From Lentzea alba (GTDB lineage Bacteria; Actinomycetota; Actinomycetes; Mycobacteriales; Pseudonocardiaceae): DNA of 64,000 nt. The stretch is from the NCBI RefSeq assembly GCF_011067745.1, contig NZ_JAAMPJ010000002.1, positions 310,001 to 374,000 on the forward strand. Reading direction: 5' to 3'. The translations under genes were made by a program, and so were the position numbers. The first letter of the stretch is position 1. Every line of letters begins with the position of its first letter. Below are positions 51,546-61,406 of this stretch, piece after piece. A model generated the notes under the pieces. The model was not told the DNA's origin and did not search any database. It was given only the letters and a program-made list of their open reading frames with translations.

Positions 51546-51853
51546 CCCCGGCCTCCCTTGAAGCCGAACATGTTGTCGAGGTCGACCTGTTCGTACTGCT
51601 CGATGGTCTCCTTGAGACCGGTGCCCATGTCCATCAACGAGTTCGCGGCCTTGCCGAGCATGTCCTGCGACAGGCCGGCCCGCTCGAGGACGTTCTGGGC
51701 GAGGAACCCGAGGAAGACTCCGAACGCCTCGGTGGTGAGCGCACCGGGATCGCACGTCTCGGTGGCCTTGCGCATCCGTTCCATGAGCCGGTCCACGCTC
51801 TTGGCGTGGTTTCTCAGCTCATCGAGATCGATGTTGAAGTGTGCTGACTGCAT
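51542..51853 (-). CDS. EspC-like type VII secretion-associated small protein
   Basis: This 103-residue protein, MQSAHFNIDLDELRNHAKSV then helical DRLMERMRKA, fits the EspC/T7SS-target pattern of about 100 residues with two helices. The ending YEQVDLDNMFGFKGGRG includes a Y/D-rich stretch that may be a secretion signal. It sits between the YbaB-like and large PPE-like genes. Confidence 0.75.
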   Translation of the reverse strand: MQSAHFNIDLDELRNHAKSVDRLMERMRKATETCDPGALTTEAFGVFLGFLAQNVLERAGLSQDMLGKAANSLMDMGTGLKETIEQYEQVDLDNMFGFKGGRG

Positions 51854-51876
51854 CGCCGAACCCCCTCCTCCTGCAC

Positions 51877-52329
51877 TCAGGCCATGACGTCGGGCGGGTT
51901 GGTGAAGTACTCGTCGTCGGGCCGCGTGTCCTTGCGCTCCAACTCCGACTTCGGTTCTTCCTCGTCGGTTCCGTCGCCCGCGTATCCGTTCGGCATCTGC
52001 GCCTTCACGAACTCGAGAGCGGGGCTGTCGCCGACGAAGTCGGTCATGATCTGCACGACCCGCCCGGACGCGTCTCGCTGGGCCTTCGCCGAGGCGGTGA
52101 GCACCGCGGAGGCGATCTCGCTGGGGTCCATGCCGCGGGCTTCGGGCTTGATCTGGAGATCGGTCAACACGCCGGTGGCGTTGACGGTCACCGTGATCAG
52201 GCCGTCCGGTGAGCTGGCGCTCCCGCCCACACCACCGAGTTGGTCGCGGGCCTGCTCAGCGTGCTGCTTCGCCTGCTCGATCTTGGCCCCGTACTGCGCG
52301 AGCCACTGATCGGGGTCAATGGGCTGCAT
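51877..52329 (-). CDS. YbaB/EbfC-like DNA-binding-family protein
   Basis: This 150-residue protein has an N-terminal helix (WLAQYGAKIEQAKQHAEQAR), a beta region typical of YbaB (LITVTVNATGVLTDLQIKPE) and a helix (SEIASAVLTASAKAQRDAS). Many actinobacterial T7SS loci carry a YbaB-like gene at their head. The ATG at 52329 is preceded by GGGGGTGACC; a GTG at 52335 is possible. Confidence 0.8.
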   Translation of the reverse strand: MQPIDPDQWLAQYGAKIEQAKQHAEQARDQLGGVGGSASSPDGLITVTVNATGVLTDLQIKPEARGMDPSEIASAVLTASAKAQRDASGRVVQIMTDFVGDSPALEFVKAQMPNGYAGDGTDEEEPKSELERKDTRPDDEYFTNPPDVMA

Positions 52330-52458
52330 GGTCACCCCCGTTGAGTGAATTGGTCGTTCGTTCGATTCGCCGTAGACGCCCGTATCGTTTCACTCGTTCC
52401 CTGCTCATCGATACTTTGAGTCCGATTACGACCATCCGGGCTAACGAAGGGGTGCACC

Positions 52459-53367
52459 GTGCCTGAGGGCGTGCTGGAGATCGACCGGATCTCCAAGCGC
52501 TACGGAGAGGTGGTCGCCCTGCGGGACATGTCTTTCGACGTGCGTGCGGGCGAGCTCTTCGGGTTCGTCGGCAGCAACGGCGCCGGGAAGACCACGACCA
52601 TGCGCATCGCGCTGGGAGTGCTCGCGGCCGACTCCGGCGAGGTGCGGTGGAACGGGAGAACCGTCGACCTCGACACGCGCCGCCGCATCGGTTACATGCC
52701 GGAGGAACGCGGCCTCTACCCGCGGATGAAGGTGCTCGACCAACTGGTCTACCTGGCCGAGCTGCACGGCATGAGCACCAACGAGGCGCACACGAGCGCG
52801 GAGAACTGGATCGCGCGCCTCGGGTTGCGCGACCGGCGTGCCGACGAGGTGCAACGGCTGAGCCTCGGCAACCAGCAACGCGTCCAGCTGGCCGCCGCGC
52901 TGGTGCACGAGCCGGACGTGCTGGTGCTCGACGAGCCGTTCTCCGGCCTGGACCCCGTCGCGGTGGACGTGATGAGCCAGGTGCTGCGCGAGAAGGCGTC
53001 CTCCGGGGTGCCCGTCGTGTTCTCCAGCCACCAGCTCGACCTGGTGGAACGGCTGTGCGACCGGGTCGGCATCGTGAGCGCCGGCTCGATGGTCGCCGTC
53101 GGAACGGTGGACGAGCTCCGGTCCGGCGGGGTGTCGCGACTTGTCGTTGAGTCGCCAACCACCGACTGGACTGCCACCCTTGGTGGAGTGCGGGTGATCG
53201 AGAAGAACGGGACGCGTTGCGTGCTCGAGCTCGCCGACGGCGTGGACGACCAGTCCGTGCTGCACGCCGCGCTCGCAGCAGGTCCCGTGCACGAGTTCTC
53301 CCGGCAGCGGCCCTCGCTGACCGAGTTGTTCCGCAACGTGGTGACCACCGAGGCGAGGATCGCATGA
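52459..53367 (+). CDS. ABC transporter ATP-binding protein (NatA-like)
   Basis: This 302-residue ATPase has Walker A FVGSNGAGKTTTMRIALGVL (near 36-55), signature LSLGNQQRVQLAAALVHEPD and Walker B VLVLDEPFSGLDPVAVDVMS, plus a DUF4162 C-terminal extension. It pairs with the following permease through an ATGA overlap to form an exporter of Na+ or an unknown substrate. Starts at GTG 52459 after GAAGGGG. Confidence 0.92.
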   Translation: MPEGVLEIDRISKRYGEVVALRDMSFDVRAGELFGFVGSNGAGKTTTMRIALGVLAADSGEVRWNGRTVDLDTRRRIGYMPEERGLYPRMKVLDQLVYLAELHGMSTNEAHTSAENWIARLGLRDRRADEVQRLSLGNQQRVQLAAALVHEPDVLVLDEPFSGLDPVAVDVMSQVLREKASSGVPVVFSSHQLDLVERLCDRVGIVSAGSMVAVGTVDELRSGGVSRLVVESPTTDWTATLGGVRVIEKNGTRCVLELADGVDDQSVLHAALAAGPVHEFSRQRPSLTELFRNVVTTEARIA

Positions 53368-54545
53368 CGTCGGCCCGAGCCGTCTCGTTGGTGGCAAAGC
53401 GAGAGTTCGTCACGAAGGTGCGCACCAGGTCGTTCCTGATCGGCACGGCGGTGATCATCGCCGTGCTCGCCGGGTACGTGGTGCTGCAGTCGGTGTTGTT
53501 CGACGACCAGCAGCGCAGCGTCGTCGGGCTCTCCGGACAGGCGACGCAGCTCGCGGATCCGTTGCGGGAGAAGGCGAGGTCGTTCGGCATCGACGTCGAG
53601 ACGCGGGACGTCACGACGACGGGCGACGCCGAGGAGCAGGTCCGCGACGGCAAGCTGGACGCCCTGGTCACCGGTGCGCCACCGTCGTTGAAGATGATCG
53701 TCAAGGGCTCCGGCAACGACGTGCTCACGACCGCGCTGAACGACGTGCTGCGCCAACAGGTGTTAGTCGCGCAGCTGGCCGAGGCGGGCATCACGCCGCA
53801 GCAGGTCGCGCAGAACCTGGCGAACGTCGAGGTCGCCGTGACGGCACTGGATCCCGTTGACCCGCAACGAGGTCAGCGTCTCGCGATCGGCTTGATCGTG
53901 GCCGCGCTGCTGTACTACTCGCTGCTGGTCTACGGCACGATGGTCGCCCAGGGCGTGGTCGAGGAGAAGTCCAGCAGGGTCGTCGAGATCCTGCTCGCGA
54001 CCGTGCGGCCGTGGCAGTTGTTGCTGGGCAAGGTGATCGGGCTCGGCGCGGTCGGCCTGTTGCAGTTACTCGTGATCTCCACGGTCGGTCTAGGACTTTC
54101 GTCGGCGTTCGACGTGATCGACGCCGGAGCCCTCGGCGGGACGGCGCTGTTGACCGGAGTCCTGTGGTACCTGCTGGGATTCTTCTTGTACGCCACGGTG
54201 TTCGCGGCGGCCGCGTCACTGGTGTCGCGGCAGGAGGAGCTGCAGTCGGTGCTGACGCCGATCAGCATGACGATCATCGTGGCGTTCGTGGCCGGCATCA
54301 ACCTGATGATCGGCAGCCCGTCCGGCCCCACGGTCACGTTCCTGTCGCTGCTGCCGCCGTTCGCCCCGATCCTGATGCCGGGCCGGATGGCGATGGGCGT
54401 GGCGACACCGTGGCAGGTGGTCCTGGCGATCGTGCTCGCGCTGGCGGCCATCGCGGCGATCACCTGGCTGGGCGGCAAGGTCTACGCGAACGCCGTGCTG
54501 CGGACGGGCGCTCGCGTCAAGCTCCGCGAAGCGCTCAGGCTTTGA
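53364..54545 (+). CDS. ABC-2 type permease (NatB-like)
   Basis: This 393-residue membrane protein has an N-terminal helix (FLIGTAVIIAVLAGYVVLQS), a large extracytoplasmic domain (about 40-175) and five to six C-terminal helices (LAIGLIVAALLYYSLLVYGT; VVEEKSSRVVEILLATVRPW intracellular coupling; LVISTVGLGLSSA; LLGFFLYATVFAAAASLVS). It is NatB-like. Its end overlaps the convergent photolyase end by 11 bases. Confidence 0.92.
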   Translation: MTSARAVSLVAKREFVTKVRTRSFLIGTAVIIAVLAGYVVLQSVLFDDQQRSVVGLSGQATQLADPLREKARSFGIDVETRDVTTTGDAEEQVRDGKLDALVTGAPPSLKMIVKGSGNDVLTTALNDVLRQQVLVAQLAEAGITPQQVAQNLANVEVAVTALDPVDPQRGQRLAIGLIVAALLYYSLLVYGTMVAQGVVEEKSSRVVEILLATVRPWQLLLGKVIGLGAVGLLQLLVISTVGLGLSSAFDVIDAGALGGTALLTGVLWYLLGFFLYATVFAAAASLVSRQEELQSVLTPISMTIIVAFVAGINLMIGSPSGPTVTFLSLLPPFAPILMPGRMAMGVATPWQVVLAIVLALAAIAAITWLGGKVYANAVLRTGARVKLREALRL

Positions 54546-55779
54546 TCTGCTGGTAGCGGTCGAGCGCCACCTGGCGTTCGACCGCGTGGTCCACGATCGG
54601 CGGGATGTCCGGCGAGTCCGGCGCGTACCTGCGGACGTACGCGCCGTCCGGGTCGAACTTCTTGGCCTGCGTGGCCGGGTTGAAGATCCGGAAGAACGGC
54701 GCGGCGTCCGTGCCACAACCGGCGACCCACTGCCAGTTGTGCTGGTTCGAGGCGAGGTCACCGTCGATCAGGTGCTTCATGAAGTGACGCGCGCCCCACC
54801 ACCACGGCAGGTGCAGGTCCTTGACCAGGAAGCTCGCCACGATCATGCGCACCCGGTTGTGCATGAAGCCTTCCTGCAACAACTGGCGCATCCCGGCATC
54901 GACGATCGGGTAGCCGGTGCGGCCCTGCGTCCAGGCCTCGAACAGCTCGACGTCGTTGTCGTGCGTCATCCTGTCGAACTTGCGGTCGTAGTTCTCGCGC
55001 GCGGTCTCCGGCCTGTGCCACAACACGTCGGCGTAGAACTCGCGCCAGGCCAGCTCGCTGCGGAACGTGCCGTCGCAGTCCCGCAGCAACGTCCTGGGGT
55101 GCAGCACGCCCCACCTCAGGAAGGCGGACAGGCGGCTGGTCGCGTCGAGGTCCGGCCGGTCGCGGGTCTTGTCGTAGTCCTCCAGCCGTTCGTCGCGGAA
55201 CTCCTCCCACAGCTTCATCGCGTCCGGGAGTTGTTCTTTGACAGCGGGAAGTTCGACACTGTGGTCCGGTTTGGTCCAGTCCAAAGTGGACGCGTCGGTG
55301 TCCGCGGGTTTGCGCCAGCCGTGCTCCAGCCAGGAGTTGCGGAACGGCGTGAAGACCTTGAACGGCGTGCCGTCCTGTTTGCGCACCCGGCCCGGCGTCA
55401 CGGCGTACGGCGAGCCGGAGCGGACGAGTTCGATGTCCCCCAACGCTTCCTCGACGGCCTCGTCCCGGCGGCGCCCGTACGGCGCGCAGTCCGCGGAGAT
55501 ATGGACGCTCCCCGCACCGATCTCCTGCGCGACCTGCGGAACCACCTGCACCGGGTCGCCGTGCACGACCATCAACCGGCCGTCGAGTTCATCGTTCAGC
55601 GCGTGCAAACACCGGTGCAGGAAATCGATTCGCGGCTGTCCGGACGGTTTCAGCAACCTGTCGTCGAGAACGAATAGCGCGAGCGCGCGAGGCGACCTTT
55701 CCGCGGCGGCAAGAATCGCGGGATGATCGGATGTCCGCAAATCTCTGCGGAACCAGACGAGCGATGGAGAACTCACCAC
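54535..55779 (-). CDS. phr: Deoxyribodipyrimidine photolyase (class I)
   Basis: This 414-residue light-driven DNA repair enzyme has an N-terminal antenna-binding Rossmann domain (SLVWFRRDLRTSDHPAILAA) and FAD-binding domain motifs ATSRLSAFLRWGVLHPRTLL, FMHNRVRMIVASFLVKDLHL and GDLASNQHNWQWVAGCGTDA with AAPFFRIFNP. The conserved Trp electron-transfer residues appear in the WQW segment. A class I CPD type is most likely. It is a single gene, with a hairpin before the next unit. Confidence 0.93.
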   Translation of the reverse strand: MVSSPSLVWFRRDLRTSDHPAILAAAERSPRALALFVLDDRLLKPSGQPRIDFLHRCLHALNDELDGRLMVVHGDPVQVVPQVAQEIGAGSVHISADCAPYGRRRDEAVEEALGDIELVRSGSPYAVTPGRVRKQDGTPFKVFTPFRNSWLEHGWRKPADTDASTLDWTKPDHSVELPAVKEQLPDAMKLWEEFRDERLEDYDKTRDRPDLDATSRLSAFLRWGVLHPRTLLRDCDGTFRSELAWREFYADVLWHRPETARENYDRKFDRMTHDNDVELFEAWTQGRTGYPIVDAGMRQLLQEGFMHNRVRMIVASFLVKDLHLPWWWGARHFMKHLIDGDLASNQHNWQWVAGCGTDAAPFFRIFNPATQAKKFDPDGAYVRRYAPDSPDIPPIVDHAVERQVALDRYQQIKA

Positions 55780-55795
55780 TCGACGCTAAAACGAA

Positions 55796-55826
55796 CGGGG
55801 CGCGCCTGCATGACAGGCGCGCCCCG
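55796..55826. terminator. Hairpin between gltA and photolyase gene
   Basis: Perfect 13-bp arms at 55796-55808 and 55814-55826 with a 5-base loop lie 20 bases past the gltA stop; it terminates leftward gltA transcription. Confidence 0.85.
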
Positions 55827-55846
55827 CACGGGTGAAGCGGTGAAGA

Positions 55847-57160
<1,314 letters not shown>

Positions 57161-57183
57161 TCAAGTCCCTCTCAACGCTCGGA

Positions 57184-57233
57184 CGGGGTGGCGGCAGGCC
57201 ACGCTGGGCCTGCCGTCGTCTCGGACCACCCCG
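57184..57233 (-). promoter_or_regulatory. Two-tier hairpin in the gltA leader
   Basis: An inner 8-bp stem (57193-57200 with 57207-57214) sits inside an outer 8-bp stem (57184-57191 with 57226-57233), 24-73 bases before the gltA start. If transcribed it would be a stable 5'-UTR structure. The remaining stretch to 57385 holds no gene I can support. Confidence 0.45.
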
Positions 57234-57385
57234 TTGGGATCTGAGTCTTCAAGTTCACTCACGCTAGTCGGCGGAAGGCCCGCCTCGCAGCAGCGGTATG
57301 AACCGATTCTGTGAGATGGGACCGGCATCACATCCGTAATGCCAGTTTCTAGCGCGGCTACCCCACGGTAGTCCGATCCCCGGCT

Positions 57386-58318
57386 TTATCCACCCAACGC
57401 GGCGGTGAGTTCGCTCGCAAAAGGCGGTTCGGCACCGGCGCGCGAACATGTGATCGCGGCGGCGGCACCGGCATGGGCCAATGCGTCGGTCCATTCCTCG
57501 TTCGTGAGCGCCCGCACCTTCTCCACGCTCAACGCGTCGTGGTCGTGCAGCCACGCGAGCAGGGCACCTTGCACCGTGTCGCCCGCCCCGATCGTGTCGA
57601 CCACGTCCACCTTCACCGGCGGCACGTCGACCTGGCCCGTGGCGGTGATCACGGACAGTCCGTCACCACCCTTGGTGAGCACGACGGCGGCCGGTCCCTG
57701 TGAAATCCACGTCCTTGCGATCTCGATCACGTCGCTGTCCTCGGCGAGCCACTGCGCGTCCTCGATCGACACCTTCAGCAGCCCGACGTCCGGCAGCCAC
57801 GACCGGAACCGCTTGCGGTAGGCGCCCGGATCGTCGATCAAACCTGCCCGGATGTTGGGGTCCAGCACGGTGAGCAAGCGCTTGCTCTCGCGCCGCAGCA
57901 CCGTCTCGTAGACGGACGCACCGGGCTCCAGCACCAACGACAACGTGCCGAACGACACGGCTTTCGCGTCCAGCGGCAGCGGCCCGGGATCCTCGACGAG
58001 CCGGTCGGCCGTGCCGTCGACGTAGAACGCGTAGCGCGCACTGCCGTCCTCGGCGAGCCCGACGACGGCGAGCGTGGTGTTCTCCGGTCCGCGCTGGACC
58101 AGACCGGTCTCCACGTTCGACGCGTGCAGCCGCTTGATCAGCTGCCCCCCGAAGTGGTCGGTCGACACCCTGGACAGGAAGCTCGTCGGCACGTCCAGGC
58201 GTCCGAGCGCGATGGCGACGTTGTACGGCCCGCCACCGAGCTTCGGCGCGAGCGGCGTCAGCTCGTCCTCGCCCACCGGCACCATGTCGACCAGCGCCTC
58301 ACCAGCAACCACGATCAC
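57386..58318 (-). CDS. PfkB-family sugar kinase (fructokinase-like)
   Basis: This 310-residue kinase begins MIVVAGEALVDMVPVGEDE with the PfkB sugar-binding loop KLGGGPYNVAIALGRLDVPT. The C-terminal signature VDTIGAGDTVQGALLAWLHD contains the anion hole and catalytic Asp. It phosphorylates fructose or a related sugar. It follows the TetR gene by 6 bases, forming a unit with it. Confidence 0.9.
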   Translation of the reverse strand: MIVVAGEALVDMVPVGEDELTPLAPKLGGGPYNVAIALGRLDVPTSFLSRVSTDHFGGQLIKRLHASNVETGLVQRGPENTTLAVVGLAEDGSARYAFYVDGTADRLVEDPGPLPLDAKAVSFGTLSLVLEPGASVYETVLRRESKRLLTVLDPNIRAGLIDDPGAYRKRFRSWLPDVGLLKVSIEDAQWLAEDSDVIEIARTWISQGPAAVVLTKGGDGLSVITATGQVDVPPVKVDVVDTIGAGDTVQGALLAWLHDHDALSVEKVRALTNEEWTDALAHAGAAAAITCSRAGAEPPFASELTAALGG

Positions 58319-58324
58319 TGCGTT

Positions 58325-58915
58325 CTACTCCTTCTGGGAGGCCCCGTTCCGCTGCAGCCCATCCAACAACAGTTCGCCCAGCGCGGTGAACGCCTCGGCG
58401 TCCGAAACGCCTGCCCGTTTTGTGAGGACACCCGTCTGGATGCTCTCGATGAGCAACCCGGCCATCTCGGCGAACAGCGCCGCGTGCACCTCGCGGAAGA
58501 CGTGCCGCTCGACACCGTCCTGGATGAACGCCTTGATGCGCTCGGCCGCAGCGCGCGCGTTGCGTTCGTAGGTGGCACGCGTGGGCGGGAAGTCCGAGAC
58601 GTCCGCGATGAACGCCGCCGAGGCCTTGTTGAGCTCCTCCGCAGCCCCCGCGAGGTAGCTGCCGATGCGTTTGCGCACGTCGTCGAGGCCGGCGATGCGC
58701 TTCTCGATGCGTTCGGCGGCACCCTTGAAGTACCGGCCGACGACCCGCACGGCCAACTGTTCTTTGCTGCCGGCGAGCGCGTACAGCGTCGATTTCGAGC
58801 AGTGCAACCTGCCCGCGATGTCATCCAGCGTGAGATGACCGAAGCCCTCGGTGAGGAAGAGCGCTTCCAACCGGGTGAGCAGCTCAGCCTGCCGCTGCGT
58901 GAGAGCCCGCGTCAT
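58325..58915 (-). CDS. TetR-family regulator
   Basis: This 196-residue protein has HTH LTLDDIAGRLHCSKSTLYAL (about 28-47) and a helical ligand domain. It is divergent from the acyl-CoA dehydrogenase gene, with a dyad in the 83-base gap that is probably its operator, and is followed by the PfkB kinase. Confidence 0.9.
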   Translation of the reverse strand: MTRALTQRQAELLTRLEALFLTEGFGHLTLDDIAGRLHCSKSTLYALAGSKEQLAVRVVGRYFKGAAERIEKRIAGLDDVRKRIGSYLAGAAEELNKASAAFIADVSDFPPTRATYERNARAAAERIKAFIQDGVERHVFREVHAALFAEMAGLLIESIQTGVLTKRAGVSDAEAFTALGELLLDGLQRNGASQKE

Positions 58916-58936
58916 GGTGAGGACCTTGCCACACTC

Positions 58937-58980
58937 ACTGGTAACTGTACTGGCGTACGTCCTACAGTACTACTACCAGT
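58937..58980. promoter_or_regulatory. Operator dyad between TetR and acyl-CoA dehydrogenase genes
   Basis: Arms of 16 bases (58937-58952 ACTGGTAACTGTACTG and 58965-58980 CAGTACTACTACCAGT) match at 13 positions as an inverted repeat. They lie in the divergent promoter region, and such dyads are usual TetR sites. Confidence 0.65.
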
Positions 58981-58998
58981 ACACACCGGAGGTCGACG

Positions 58999-60138
58999 AT
59001 GCCCGCCGAGCGGTTGCTCCCCACGCAAGAGGCCGAGGACCTGATCGCGCTGGTCAAGGAGATCGCGCGGGACGAGCTGAAGCCGCACGCCGCGGACGCC
59101 GAGGAGAACGAGAAGTTCCCTCGCGACGCGTTCCGCCTGCTGGGCAGGTCGGGCCTGCTGGGCCTGCCGTACTCCGAGGAGTTCGGCGGCGGCGAGCAGC
59201 CCTACGAGGTGTACCTGCAGGCCCTCGAAGAGGTCGCCTCAGCGTGGATGACGGTCGCCGTCGGTCTCTCCGTGCACGTCATGTCCTGCTACGGCCTAGC
59301 CACCTTCGGCACCCGCGAGCAGCAGGACCGCTGGCTCCCCGAGATGCTCGAAGGCGAACTGCTGGGCGGCTACGCCCTGTCCGAGGTCCAGGCGGGCTCC
59401 GACCCGGCCGCCATGTCGACCAGGGCCGTCCGCAAGGGCTCCGAGTATGTCGTGAACGGCACCAAGGCGTGGATCACGCACGCCGGCGCCGCCGACTTCT
59501 ACACGCTCATGGCCCGCACGTCCCCAGACGCGGGCCGCGGCATCTCCTGCTTCCTGGCCCCCGGCGACGCCGAGGGCATCACCGCCGCCACGCCAGAACG
59601 CAAGATGGGCCTCACCGGCTCGATCACCGCGCAACTGGCGTTCGACGACGTCCACTTCGGCACCGACCGCCTGATCGGCAACGAGGGCGACGGCCTCAAA
59701 ATCGCACTGTCCGCTTTGGACTCAGGCCGCCTCGGCATCGCCGCCTGCGCCGTGGGCCTCGCCCAAGCCGCCCTGGACGAAGCCGTCGCATACGCCAAGA
59801 CCCGAACCCAGTTCGGCCGCCCGATCATCGAGTTCCAGGGCCTCGAATTCCTGCTGGCCGACATGGCCGCAGCAGTCGAATCCGCCCGCGCCACCTACCT
59901 GCAGGCCGCCCGCAGGCGCGACCGAGGCCTCCCGTTCCGCCAGCAGGCGTCGATCGCCAAACTGGTCGCCACCGACGCGGCGATGAAGGTGACGACCGAC
60001 GCCGTCCAGGTGCTGGGCGGCGCCGGTTACACCCGCGACTTCCCGGTGGAGCGCTACATGCGCGAGGCCAAGGTCCTGCAGATCTTCGAAGGCACCAACC
60101 AGATCCAGCGCCTGGTGATCGGCCGGGGCCTCCGCTAG
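58999..60138 (+). CDS. Acyl-CoA dehydrogenase
   Basis: This 379-residue FAD enzyme performs alpha-beta dehydrogenation of an acyl-CoA. Family signatures are GGYALSEVQAGSDPAAMSTR, RTQFGRPIIEFQGLEFLLAD, and the C-terminal VQVLGGAGYTRDFPVERYMR followed by EAKVLQIFEGTNQIQRLVIG, which carries the catalytic-base Glu. The chain-length specificity is unknown. Under control of the divergent TetR by layout. Confidence 0.93.
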   Translation: MPAERLLPTQEAEDLIALVKEIARDELKPHAADAEENEKFPRDAFRLLGRSGLLGLPYSEEFGGGEQPYEVYLQALEEVASAWMTVAVGLSVHVMSCYGLATFGTREQQDRWLPEMLEGELLGGYALSEVQAGSDPAAMSTRAVRKGSEYVVNGTKAWITHAGAADFYTLMARTSPDAGRGISCFLAPGDAEGITAATPERKMGLTGSITAQLAFDDVHFGTDRLIGNEGDGLKIALSALDSGRLGIAACAVGLAQAALDEAVAYAKTRTQFGRPIIEFQGLEFLLADMAAAVESARATYLQAARRRDRGLPFRQQASIAKLVATDAAMKVTTDAVQVLGGAGYTRDFPVERYMREAKVLQIFEGTNQIQRLVIGRGLR

Positions 60139-61346
60139 TCGCTCTCGCGGTAGAAGGGGTCGGCCACGACCCCTTCACCCTTGCTCTCGTCCCACGTGTA
60201 AACCTCGCGCCCCTGCACGTACACGTGCAGCGCCCGGCTCATCACGTCCAGCGGATCCCCGGACCAGATCACCACATCGCCGTCCAGCCCGGGCTTCAAC
60301 GCACCGACCCGATCGTCCAGCCCCATGATCCTGGCCGGGTTCGTCGTGATGCTCCGCAACGCGGTGTCGCTGTCCAGCCCTTCCTTGACCGCCAACGTGG
60401 CCTGGTGCACCAGGAAGTGAATCGGCACCACCGGGTGGTCCGTGGTGATGGCCAACTCCACCCCGGCCCGCGCCAGAATCCCGGGATTGCGCAACCCACG
60501 GTTCCGCAGCTCCACTTTGGACCGAGCGGTGAACAACGGCCCGATGATCACCGGAATCTGCTTGTCCGCAATGACATCCGCGATCAGATGCCCTTCCGTA
60601 CCGTGGTTGAGGATCAGCTTGTACCCGAACTCCTCAGACAACCGAATGGCCGTGGCGATGTCGTCCGCCCGGTGCGCGTGCTGACACCACGGCAGCTCAC
60701 CACTGACGACCTTGCCCAGGATCTCCAGGGTGTTGTTGCGCTCGAAGGCCTTCCCGTCAGCCTCCGCCTCGGCCTTCTTGGCCAGGTAGTCCTGTGCCTT
60801 GGTCAACTCGTCCCGGATGACCGCCGCGACCCCCTGCCGAGTGGACGGCAACTTCCCCTTGTCCCCGTACACCCGCTTGGGGTTCTCCCCAAGCGCACTC
60901 TTGACGCTGACCGGCTCCCTGACGAGCATCTCGTCAACCGTCCGCCCCCAACACTTCACAGCGACCGTCTGCCCACCGATCGGGTTGCCCGACCCGGGCT
61001 TGATCACCGCCGTGGTCACCCCACCACTGAGCGCATCCGCAAACCCCAGGTCAGCGGGGTTGATGGCGTCCAACGCCCGCATCCGCGCCCCAACAGGATC
61101 CGTCATCTCGTTGGTGTCCTGACCGGCCCACCCCTCGGCCTCCTCGTGGACGCCGATGTGCCCGTGCGCCTCGACGAAGCCGGGCAACACCCAGGCCCCG
61201 TCGGCGTCGACGACCTCAACCCCGTCCGGAATGTCGACGTCCATGCCAACCGCGACGATCTTCCCGTCCTGGATGAGAACGGTGCCGCCCTCGACAGGCT
61301 CCCCGTCGACGGGCACGACGTAGCCCCCGGTGATCGCGATGTTCAT
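60135..61346 (-). CDS. Metal-dependent amidohydrolase (imidazolonepropionase-like)
   Basis: This 403-residue enzyme has the amidohydrolase beta-barrel: metal ligands in LPGFVEAHGHIGVHEEA (HxH), WCQHAHRADDIATAI, ILNHGTEGHLIADV and TTDHPVVPIHFL (Asp). The end has the composite-domain ALKPGLDGDVVIWSGDPLDV. Substrate unknown. The ATG at 61346 is chosen; a TTG lies three codons earlier. Its end overlaps the convergent acyl-CoA dehydrogenase gene by 4 bases. Confidence 0.9.
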   Translation of the reverse strand: MNIAITGGYVVPVDGEPVEGGTVLIQDGKIVAVGMDVDIPDGVEVVDADGAWVLPGFVEAHGHIGVHEEAEGWAGQDTNEMTDPVGARMRALDAINPADLGFADALSGGVTTAVIKPGSGNPIGGQTVAVKCWGRTVDEMLVREPVSVKSALGENPKRVYGDKGKLPSTRQGVAAVIRDELTKAQDYLAKKAEAEADGKAFERNNTLEILGKVVSGELPWCQHAHRADDIATAIRLSEEFGYKLILNHGTEGHLIADVIADKQIPVIIGPLFTARSKVELRNRGLRNPGILARAGVELAITTDHPVVPIHFLVHQATLAVKEGLDSDTALRSITTNPARIMGLDDRVGALKPGLDGDVVIWSGDPLDVMSRALHVYVQGREVYTWDESKGEGVVADPFYRESD

Positions 61347-61347
61347 G

Positions 61348-61362
61348 GTTAGCAACGCTAAC
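61348..61362. promoter_or_regulatory. GTTAGC-N3-GCTAAC palindrome at the amidohydrolase start
   Basis: A perfect 6-bp dyad with a 3-base spacer directly precedes the ATG; another GGTTAGCC follows at 61363-61370. This may be an operator. No ribosome site is obvious, so the mRNA may be leaderless. Confidence 0.5.
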
Positions 61363-61406
61363 GGTTAGCCGGTCCGTCGGCCACCCCGAGATCTGCGGCC
61401 AGGTTG

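Noticed and set aside
49881-51887. 668-residue plus-strand frame rich in Ala/Arg
   Set aside because: It reads through the complement of the Gly-rich region of the PPE-like gene; low complexity only.
58851-61352. 833-residue plus-strand frame
   Set aside because: Shadow of acyl-CoA dehydrogenase and amidohydrolase coding strands.
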